From positions 1 to 6,272 of the forward strand of contig JBBQNZ010000196.1 of assembly GCA_038330415.1 (NCBI GenBank): a stretch of DNA of 6,272 bases, written 5' to 3'. This document shows, one piece after another, positions 1 through 4,331 of this stretch. The stretch comes from Fodinibacter sp038330415 (GTDB lineage: Bacteria > Actinomycetota > Actinomycetes > Actinomycetales > Dermatophilaceae). How positions within the stretch are numbered: position 1 is the first letter of the stretch; each line of letters opens with the position of its first letter. The notes under the pieces are model-generated. The model saw only the letters and a program-made list of their open reading frames with translations. It searched no databases and was not told the DNA's origin. The translations under genes and the position numbers were made by a program.

Positions 1-1
1 G

Positions 2-1687
2 ATCCTCGAGGGCTACGAGGAGAAGGCCACCAAGGTCCAGACCCAGTACGAGCGCGGTCTGATCACCGACGACGAGCGTCGCCAGGAGCTCATCGAGATC
101 TGGACCCAGGCGACCAACGAGATCGCCAAGGAGATGGAGGCCAACCTCCCGCGCACCAACACCATCTACCGGATGGTGTCCTCGGGTGCTCGTGGTAACT
201 GGATGCAGCTGCGCCAGATCGCCGGTATGCGTGGCCTGGTGTCGAACCCGAAGGGCGACATCATCCCGCGACCCATCCGCGCGAACTTCCGCGAGGGCCT
301 GACCGTGCTGGAGTTCTTCATCTCCACGCACGGCTCGCGAAAGGGCTTGGCCGACACCGCACTGCGCACCGCCGACTCGGGTTACCTCACCCGTCGTCTG
401 GTCGACGTGTCGCAGGACGTCATCATCCGTGAGGACGACTGCGGCACCGACCGCGGCCTGCCGATGCCGATCGCGGCCACCGACGAGCGCACCGGCGCCC
501 GCACGGTGCACGACGACGTCGAGACCTCGGTCTACGCCCGCACGCTGGCGGAGGACGTCGTCAAGGACGGCGATGTGCTGGCCCCGGCCGGCATCGACCT
601 CGGTGACGTCGTCATCGGTGCGCTGTTCGCGGCCGGCGTCGACGCGGTGAAGATCCGCTCGGTGCTCACCTGCGACTCCAAGGTCGGCACCTGCGCGCTC
701 TGCTACGGCCGATCGCTGGCCACCGGCAAGCTCGTCGACATCGGTGAGGCGGTCGGCATCATCGCCGCGCAGTCCATCGGTGAGCCCGGCACCCAGCTGA
801 CGATGCGTACCTTCCACACCGGTGGTGTGGCCGGTGACGACATCACCCAGGGTCTGCCGCGTGTGGTCGAGCTGTTCGAGGCGCGCACCCCCAAGGGTGT
901 CGCCCCGATCGCGGAGGCCTCCGGCCGGATCACCATCGAGGAGACCGACAAGTCTCGACGCATCCTGCTCACGCCCGACGACGGCTCCGAGGAGCACGCC
1001 TACCCGGTCACCAAGCGGGCGCGCCTGCTGGTGCAGGACGGCCAGAACGTGGCCGTCGGCACGCGCCTGACCCAGGGGTCGATCGACCCCAAGCAGGTGC
1101 TGCGCATCCTCGGCCCTCGCGCCGTGCAGGTGCACCTGGTCGACGAGGTGCAGAAGGTCTACCGCCAGCAGGGTGTGTCGATCCACGACAAGCACATCGA
1201 GGTGATCGTCCGGCAGATGCTGCGCCGGATCACGATCATCGAGGAGGGCGACGCCAACCTCCTGCCGGGCATGCTGGCCGAGCGTGGCCGCTTCGAGGGC
1301 GAGAACCGCCGTGTCATGGCCGAGGGCGGCAAGCCGGCCTCGGGTCGTCCCGAGCTCATGGGCATCACCAAGGCCTCGCTCGCGACCGAGTCGTGGCTGT
1401 CGGCGGCGTCCTTCCAGGAGACCACCCGGGTGCTGACCGAGGCCGCGATGGAGGGCAAGTCCGACTCCCTCCTGGGCCTGAAGGAGAACGTCATCCTCGG
1501 CAAGCTCATCCCGGCCGGCACGGGGCTTCCCCGCTACCGCAACATCGCGGTGGAGCCGACCGAGGAGGCCAAGGCCGCGATGTACTCCATGCCGAGCTAC
1601 GACGACTACACCTACGCTGCCTTCGGGCCCGGCTCGGGTGAGGCCGTCCGCCTCGACGACAGCGAGTTGGGTCTCGACCGCCTCTGA
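2..1687 (+). CDS. rpoC: DNA-directed RNA polymerase subunit beta' (C-terminal part)
   Basis: This is the C-terminal 561 residues of the RNA polymerase beta' subunit; the start and the Mg-binding NADFDGD motif lie upstream of the window. The frame is open from position 2 and ends at TGA 1685-1687. Fragment residues 112-138 (SRKGLADTALRTADSGYLTR) are the bridge helix. The four zinc-ligand cysteines of the second beta' zinc site are present: C147 in REDDCGT, then C224, C231 and C234 in the CDSKVGTCALCYG stretch. The trigger loop follows at about 260-275 (GEPGTQLTMRTFHTGG), with the Met, Arg and His that contact incoming NTP at fragment 268, 269 and 272. The large insertion seen in the E. coli trigger loop is absent, as expected outside proteobacteria. 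The C-terminal tail is acidic and Tyr-rich (SYDDYTYAAFGPG) before LGLDRL. No frameshift or internal stop is seen. Identification is secure from these motifs. Confidence 0.99.
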   Translation: MLEGYEEKATKVQTQYERGLITDDERRQELIEIWTQATNEIAKEMEANLPRTNTIYRMVSSGARGNWMQLRQIAGMRGLVSNPKGDIIPRPIRANFREGLTVLEFFISTHGSRKGLADTALRTADSGYLTRRLVDVSQDVIIREDDCGTDRGLPMPIAATDERTGARTVHDDVETSVYARTLAEDVVKDGDVLAPAGIDLGDVVIGALFAAGVDAVKIRSVLTCDSKVGTCALCYGRSLATGKLVDIGEAVGIIAAQSIGEPGTQLTMRTFHTGGVAGDDITQGLPRVVELFEARTPKGVAPIAEASGRITIEETDKSRRILLTPDDGSEEHAYPVTKRARLLVQDGQNVAVGTRLTQGSIDPKQVLRILGPRAVQVHLVDEVQKVYRQQGVSIHDKHIEVIVRQMLRRITIIEEGDANLLPGMLAERGRFEGENRRVMAEGGKPASGRPELMGITKASLATESWLSAASFQETTRVLTEAAMEGKSDSLLGLKENVILGKLIPAGTGLPRYRNIAVEPTEEAKAAMYSMPSYDDYTYAAFGPGSGEAVRLDDSELGLDRL

Positions 1688-1706
1688 CGGTCGCTGCCCC
1701 GCCACA

Positions 1707-1759
1707 ACGGGCGGGTGCGCCGGTGGTTCCCACCGCGCGCACCCGCCCGTCGGCGTTTT
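1707..1759 (+). terminator. Intrinsic terminator after rpoC
   Basis: A 14-bp perfect stem pairs 1707-1720 (ACGGGCGGGTGCGC) with 1737-1750 (GCGCACCCGCCCGT). It continues inward as a 6-bp stem, CGGTGG (1721-1726) with CCACCG (1730-1735), with a single bulged C at 1736 and a TTC loop. A short TTTT run at 1756-1759 lies six nt past the stem. It starts 19 nt after the rpoC stop. The U-tract is short, as is common in high-GC actinobacteria, but the stem is very stable. It should separate the RNA polymerase genes from what follows. Confidence 0.9.
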
Positions 1760-1761
1760 CG

Positions 1762-1767
1762 TAGGGT
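1762..1767 (+). promoter_or_regulatory. Candidate -10 element (TAGGGT) for a leaderless transcript
   Basis: TAGGGT fits the TANNNT pattern of actinobacterial -10 boxes and lies 7 nt upstream of the GTG start at 1775. Transcription would therefore begin at or next to the start codon. No good -35 is visible, because that position falls within the terminator stem. The same stretch could instead be read as a Shine-Dalgarno sequence (AGGGTGG, 1763-1769, 5 nt from GTG), so leadered translation from read-through or another promoter is the alternative. Confidence 0.45.
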
Positions 1768-1774
1768 GGCGGGT

Positions 1775-2506
1775 GTGACGGATGCCGGTGCCGGGGGCCC
1801 GCTCCTCGGCGCACCTGCCGAGGTGGTGACCGTCGCCCGCGCCGAGACCCCCCACGGTGAGGTGGCGCTGCGCCGCCGCGGCGCGGTGCTCGAGCTCGTG
1901 GTCGACGGCATCTTCGCCATGGACACCGTCGACACCAGCACCGAGGTGGCCCTGGCCGAGCGCGCGCTGGGCCACCACCGGGCACCGCAGCGCGTGCTCG
2001 TCGGCGGGCTGGGCCTGGGGATGACGGCGCGCGCCGTGCTCGCCGACCCGCGGGTGCTCCACGTCGACGTCGTCGAGCTCGCGGCGCCGCTCGTCGGCTG
2101 GGCGCGCGACGGGCTGGCGCCCGAGCTCGCCGGCCTGGAGGGGGAGCGGTGCACACTGCACGTCACCGACGTGCTCGACGTGCTCGCCGGGGCAGGTCCC
2201 CCGCGCGGGCCGTGGGATGCCGTGCTGCTCGACGTCGACAACGGTCCCGACTTCCTCGTGCACCCCTCCAACGCACCGCTGTACACCCCGCGGGGGCTCG
2301 CGGCGGCCCGGTCGGTGCTGTGTCCCGGTGGCCTGCTGACGGTGTGGTCGTCACACCTGGCCCCCAGGCTGCTGCAGGCCCTGGCCGAGGTCGCGGTCGA
2401 CGGTGACGAGGTCACCGAGGACGTCGTGCGGGTCGAGCGCGAGGGCCGCTCGTTCCGGTACGCCCTGTACTCACTCGCCCGGTCGAGCAGCGCCCTGCGA
2501 GGATGA
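1775..2506 (+). CDS. Spermidine synthase-like / class I SAM-methyltransferase-fold protein
   Basis: This is a 243-residue protein of the spermidine synthase-like family. GTG 1775 is chosen as the start. A longer in-frame start (GTG 1715) would put about 20 Arg/Pro-rich residues inside the rpoC terminator. An N-terminal beta-rich part (about 17-58, including the HGEVALRRRG and VVDGI stretches) precedes a Rossmann core. The core has a glycine-rich nucleotide loop VLVGGLGLGMT (74-84), an acidic end of strand 2 (VDVVELA, 98-103), TDVLDVL (131-137) and a post-strand-4 motif WDAVLLDVDNGPDF (147-160). True spermidine synthases have a GGGDG-type loop, a D-S-S/T-D-P motif and a putrescine-site YHE. 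None of these is intact here (GGLGLG, DVDNGP, STEVAL). Polyamine synthesis is therefore doubtful, and the substrate and reaction are unknown. The stop lies in the first unit of a tandem repeat leading to the acetyltransferase gene, so the two are probably co-transcribed. Confidence 0.85.
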   Translation: MTDAGAGGPLLGAPAEVVTVARAETPHGEVALRRRGAVLELVVDGIFAMDTVDTSTEVALAERALGHHRAPQRVLVGGLGLGMTARAVLADPRVLHVDVVELAAPLVGWARDGLAPELAGLEGERCTLHVTDVLDVLAGAGPPRGPWDAVLLDVDNGPDFLVHPSNAPLYTPRGLAAARSVLCPGGLLTVWSSHLAPRLLQALAEVAVDGDEVTEDVVRVEREGRSFRYALYSLARSSSALRG

Positions 2507-2556
2507 ACGCCGTGAGGATGAACGCCGTGAGGACGACGCCGTGAGGATGACGCCGT
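2499..2556 (+). repeat. Four tandem 14-15 bp units spanning a gene junction
   Basis: There are four head-to-tail units. Units 1 and 2 (2499-2513, 2514-2528) are identical 15-mers, GAGGATGAACGCCGT. Unit 3 (2529-2542) is GAGGACGACGCCGT and unit 4 (2543-2556) is GAGGATGACGCCGT, each one base shorter. Each unit starts with Shine-Dalgarno-like GAGGA and ends in GT, which with the following G makes a GTG codon. The first unit contains the stop of the upstream gene (TGA 2504-2506) and the last supplies the ribosome binding site and start (GTG 2555) of the downstream gene. The array looks like repeated duplication of one translation-initiation junction. Confidence 0.9.
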
Positions 2557-3085
2557 GAACCGTGACCTCGTGCTGCGCCGCGAGCGCCCGGAGGACACCG
2601 AGCCCACCCGGGTGCTGCACGACCTCGCGTTCGGGGTGCCCGAGGGGGCTGAGCACTCGCTCGAGACGCGCATCCTGGACCGGCTGCGCGTCGACGGTGA
2701 CGTCGTCGACGCCCTGACGCTGGTGGCCGACCTGCACGGTGAGGTCGTCGGGCACCTCGTGTGCAGCCGCGCCACGATGGGGGAGGGGCCCTGCATCGCG
2801 CTCGGCCCGATCGCCGTGCACCCCGAGCACCAGGGCCAGGGCGTCGGCTCGGCGATGGTGGCCGCCGTGCTGGTCACGGCCGACCTCGCGGGCGAGCCGT
2901 CGGTGGTCCTGCTCGGTGACCCGGGCTGGTACGCCCACTTCGGCTTCGAGACCGCCGCCGAGCACGGCATCGGCTCGCCGGGCCCGTGGGCCGACCGGTT
3001 CTTCCAGGTGCGTCCACTGCAGGCCTGGCACCCCGGTCTGGCCGGTGCCTTCCGCTACCCCCCGGCGTTCGACCTGGACTCCTGA
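2555..3085 (+). CDS. GNAT-family N-acetyltransferase (YhbS-like)
   Basis: This 176-residue protein has the single-domain GNAT fold, which transfers an acetyl group from acetyl-CoA to an amine of a small molecule or protein. Motif A is clear: LGPIAVHPEHQGQGVGSAM (83-101), strand beta4 followed by the QGQGVG pyrophosphate-binding loop and helix alpha3. The next segment, VVLLGDPGWYAHFGFETA (117-134), is typical of the YhbS-like subgroup (COG3153), with the conserved Tyr and the FGF turn. The N-terminal RRERPEDTEPTRVLHDLAF is the usual first strand and helix. The start at GTG 2555 is forced: an in-frame TGA lies at 2528-2530 and no other start codon falls between. GAGGA at 2543-2547 lies 7 nt before it. 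The gene is 48 nt downstream of the spermidine synthase-like gene and probably in its operon. The substrate cannot be read from the sequence. A role as a ribosomal-protein acetyltransferase is not supported merely by the neighbouring genes. Confidence 0.9.
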   Translation: MNRDLVLRRERPEDTEPTRVLHDLAFGVPEGAEHSLETRILDRLRVDGDVVDALTLVADLHGEVVGHLVCSRATMGEGPCIALGPIAVHPEHQGQGVGSAMVAAVLVTADLAGEPSVVLLGDPGWYAHFGFETAAEHGIGSPGPWADRFFQVRPLQAWHPGLAGAFRYPPAFDLDS

Positions 3086-3116
3086 GCAGGGGTAACGATT
3101 TGGAGCGGCCCCCTGC
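3086..3116 (+). other. Inverted repeat after the acetyltransferase gene
   Basis: GCAGGGG (3086-3092) is the exact complement of CCCCTGC (3110-3116), giving a 7-bp stem with a 17-nt loop immediately after the acetyltransferase stop. There is no T-run after it, so it is a weak terminator candidate at best. It overlaps the proposed -35 of the rpsL promoter, so it could be an operator-like site or just chance in GC-rich DNA. Confidence 0.35.
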
Positions 3117-3129
3117 CAACCGGTAATCT
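3100..3129 (+). promoter_or_regulatory. Candidate promoter of the str operon (rpsL-rpsG-fusA)
   Basis: TAATCT (3124-3129) fits the TANNNT -10 pattern and is preceded, with an 18-nt spacer, by TTGGAG (3100-3105) as a weak -35 (TTG conserved). A purine start would fall around A3135-G3138, leaving a leader of about 230 nt before rpsL. The local drop in GC content (GTAACGATTTGG and GGTAATCTTGG), unusual for this window, supports a promoter here. The exact start site is an inference. Confidence 0.5.
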
Positions 3130-3134
3130 TGGTC

Positions 3135-3368
3135 ATCGTGTCTGGCTAGGTCCAGACCCAGGAGCCGAGCTCCTCGCCGCAAGGCGCGGAACCGGCCTCG
3201 CCCACCTCTTGCCGGGCGCCCCACTCCTGCTGTTTCCGCAGGTGACTCATGGGGAGTGCAGGGAGGAGCACCCGGAGCGACACACCCGACATCGGGGGTC
3301 GCACCGGACATCCCAAGGAGCCACGGCACGATAGCCGCGGCATCGACCAGACAAGCAAAGGAACCAGG
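3135..3368 (+). promoter_or_regulatory. Long structured 5' leader of rpsL
   Basis: About 234 nt without a convincing gene lie between the proposed promoter and the rpsL start. Visible hairpins include 3140-3157 (GTCTGG/CCAGAC, 6-nt loop), 3161-3173 (GGAGC/GCTCC, 3-nt loop), 3175-3186 (CGCC/GGCG closed by a GCAA GNRA-type tetraloop), and 3226-3242 (CCTGC/GCAGG), the last optionally enclosed by CACTC (3222-3226) with GAGTG (3254-3258). Near the end is 3285-3296 (CCCGA/TCGGG, tight loop). GGCGC (3183-3187) can also pair with GCGCC (3216-3220), so alternative folds exist. Leaders of ribosomal-protein operons often mediate feedback by a ribosomal protein; whether this one does is inference. No U-rich attenuator end is seen. 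Confidence 0.45.
3357..3362 (+). promoter_or_regulatory. Ribosome binding site deciding the rpsL TTG start
   Basis: AAAGGA lies 6 nt upstream of TTG 3369. The spacing, and the exact match of the following residues to the universal S12 N-terminus (PTINQLVRKGR), fix the start at the uncommon TTG codon rather than at the in-frame ATG at 3249. Confidence 0.8.
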
Positions 3369-3743
3369 TTGCCTACCATCAACCAGCTGGTGCGCAAGGG
3401 CCGGCAGGACAAGGCCACGAAGGCCAAGACTCCTGCCCTCAAGGGCTCTCCGCAGCGCCGCGGTGTGTGCACGCGTGTGTACACCACCACCCCCAAGAAG
3501 CCGAACTCCGCCCTGCGCAAGGTCGCCCGCGTGCGACTCACCAGCGGCATCGAGGTCACCGCGTACATCCCCGGCGTCGGCCACAACCTCCAGGAGCACT
3601 CCATGGTGCTCGTGCGTGGCGGTCGTGTGAAGGACCTCCCGGGCGTCCGCTACAAGATCATCCGCGGCGCCCTCGACACCCAGGGCGTCAAGAACCGCAA
3701 GCAGGCCCGTAGTCGTTACGGCGCGAAGAAGGTGAAGGGCTGA
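3369..3743 (+). CDS. rpsL: 30S ribosomal protein S12
   Basis: S12 is the 30S decoding-centre protein that helps monitor codon-anticodon pairing. The protein is 124 residues, the usual bacterial length, and covers the whole family from MPTINQLVRKGR to the basic tail YGAKKVKG. The decoding loops are intact: TTTPKKPNSALRK (39-51) includes K43, and RGGRVKDLPGVRY (83-95) includes K88, D89 (the site methylthiolated by RimO in other bacteria) and P91. K43 and K88 are the wild-type residues; substitution of either is a known cause of streptomycin resistance. The start is TTG, justified by the conserved N-terminus and by AAAGGA 6 nt upstream. Its TGA overlaps the rpsG ATG by one base (TGATG), so the two are probably translationally coupled. 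It is the first gene of the str operon and follows a long leader. Confidence 0.98.
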   Translation: MPTINQLVRKGRQDKATKAKTPALKGSPQRRGVCTRVYTTTPKKPNSALRKVARVRLTSGIEVTAYIPGVGHNLQEHSMVLVRGGRVKDLPGVRYKIIRGALDTQGVKNRKQARSRYGAKKVKG

Positions 3744-4213
3744 TGCCTCGCAAGGGACCCGCTCCGAAGCGGCCGCTCGTCATCGACCCGGTCTACCAGT
3801 CCCCGCTGGTGACCTCGCTGGTCAACAAGATCCTGCTCGACGGCAAGAAGTCGATCGCCGAGACCATCGTCTACGGCGCCCTCGAGGGCTGCAAGGAGAA
3901 GACCGGCACCGACCCGGTCCAGACCCTCAAGCGCGCGCTCGACAACATCAAGCCGACCCTCGAGGTCAAGTCCCGCCGCGTCGGCGGTGCGACCTACCAG
4001 GTTCCGGTCGAGGTCAAGCCCAACCGCGCGACGACGCTGTCGCTGCGCTGGCTGGTCGGCTACTCGCGCCAGCGGCGTGAGAAGACCATGACCGAACGCC
4101 TCATGAACGAGATCCTCGACGCCTCCAACGGCCTGGGTGCCGCTGTGAAGCGTCGCGAGGACACCCACAAGATGGCCGAGTCGAACAAGGCCTTCGCGCA
4201 CTACCGCTGGTGA
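3743..4213 (+). CDS. rpsG: 30S ribosomal protein S7
   Basis: S7 is a primary 16S rRNA-binding protein that nucleates assembly of the 30S head and lines the mRNA exit/E-site region. At 156 residues it is the normal bacterial length. The N-terminal family signature is clear (DPVYQSPLVTSLVNKILLDG, 15-34, followed by KKSIAETIVYGAL). The rRNA-binding beta-hairpin runs at about 74-91 (EVKSRRVGG then TYQVPVEV), and the helical RWLVGYSRQRREKTMTERL stretch runs at 102-120. The C-terminal tail HKMAESNKAFAHYRW is typical. The ATG at 3743 overlaps the rpsL TGA; GAAGG (3734-3738) within rpsL can serve as Shine-Dalgarno. In E. coli S7 represses the str operon by binding the rpsL-rpsG intercistronic RNA. 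Here that spacer does not exist, so any such control would need another site. Confidence 0.98.
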   Translation: MPRKGPAPKRPLVIDPVYQSPLVTSLVNKILLDGKKSIAETIVYGALEGCKEKTGTDPVQTLKRALDNIKPTLEVKSRRVGGATYQVPVEVKPNRATTLSLRWLVGYSRQRREKTMTERLMNEILDASNGLGAAVKRREDTHKMAESNKAFAHYRW

Positions 4214-4221
4214 CCACCCGT

Positions 4222-4263
4222 TGCGGTATGCCGTCCGCACCACCGTGCGTCCGGCATACCGCA
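4222..4263 (+). other. Strong hairpin between rpsG and fusA
   Basis: A 12-bp perfect stem pairs TGCGGTATGCCG (4222-4233) with CGGCATACCGCA (4252-4263). After a 2x2 internal loop there is a 5-bp stem, CGCAC (4236-4240) with GTGCG (4245-4249), capped by CACC. It begins 8 nt after the rpsG stop. No T-run follows. It may act as a partial (U-less) terminator, an RNA-processing or stability element, or a protein-binding site. The sequence does not decide between these. Confidence 0.7.
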
Positions 4264-4268
4264 GCCGT

Positions 4269-4286
4269 GGTCGGTGTTGACCGACC
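4269..4286 (+). other. Second hairpin upstream of fusA
   Basis: GGTCGGT (4269-4275) pairs perfectly with ACCGACC (4280-4286) around a GTTG loop, giving a 7-bp stem 5 nt after the larger hairpin. It contains a TTGACC (4277-4282) that resembles a -35 box, but no -10 is seen at the right distance. It is probably an RNA element in the rpsG-fusA spacer. The remaining 45 nt to fusA hold no recognisable feature beyond a weak GAGACGAGAG (4315-4324) ribosome binding site. Confidence 0.55.
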
Positions 4287-4331
4287 CGCACCAGAAACCG
4301 CACACCCCGCGAACGAGACGAGAGCACGCAC

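Noticed and set aside
1715..1774. Earlier in-frame start for the spermidine synthase-like gene
   Set aside because: The extra 20 residues would be encoded by the rpoC terminator stem and are Arg/Pro-rich. GTG 1775 has a proper promoter or ribosome binding site context.
1612..2970. 452-codon open frame on the minus strand
   Set aside because: It runs antisense through the rpoC end, the terminator, and both accessory genes. Its translation is low-complexity Ser/Arg/Thr-rich, typical of antisense frames in GC-rich DNA, while the sense frames show clear families.
3138..3149. Three-codon leaderless frame GTG TCT GGC TAG just after the rpsL -10
   Set aside because: It is too short to distinguish from chance; the TAG lies in the loop of a hairpin that explains the sequence as well.
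3149..3162. 14-nt match AGGTCCAGACCCAG shared with positions 33-46 in rpoC
   Set aside because: There is a single short match and no extended similarity on either side; chance is likely in GC-rich sequence.
3369..3743. Streptomycin-resistance substitution in S12
   Set aside because: K43 and K88 are both the wild-type lysines and the neighbouring loop residues are standard.
4277..4305. Internal fusA promoter with TTGACC as -35
   Set aside because: No TANNNT element lies 16-19 nt downstream, and the TTGACC is accounted for by the 4269-4286 hairpin.
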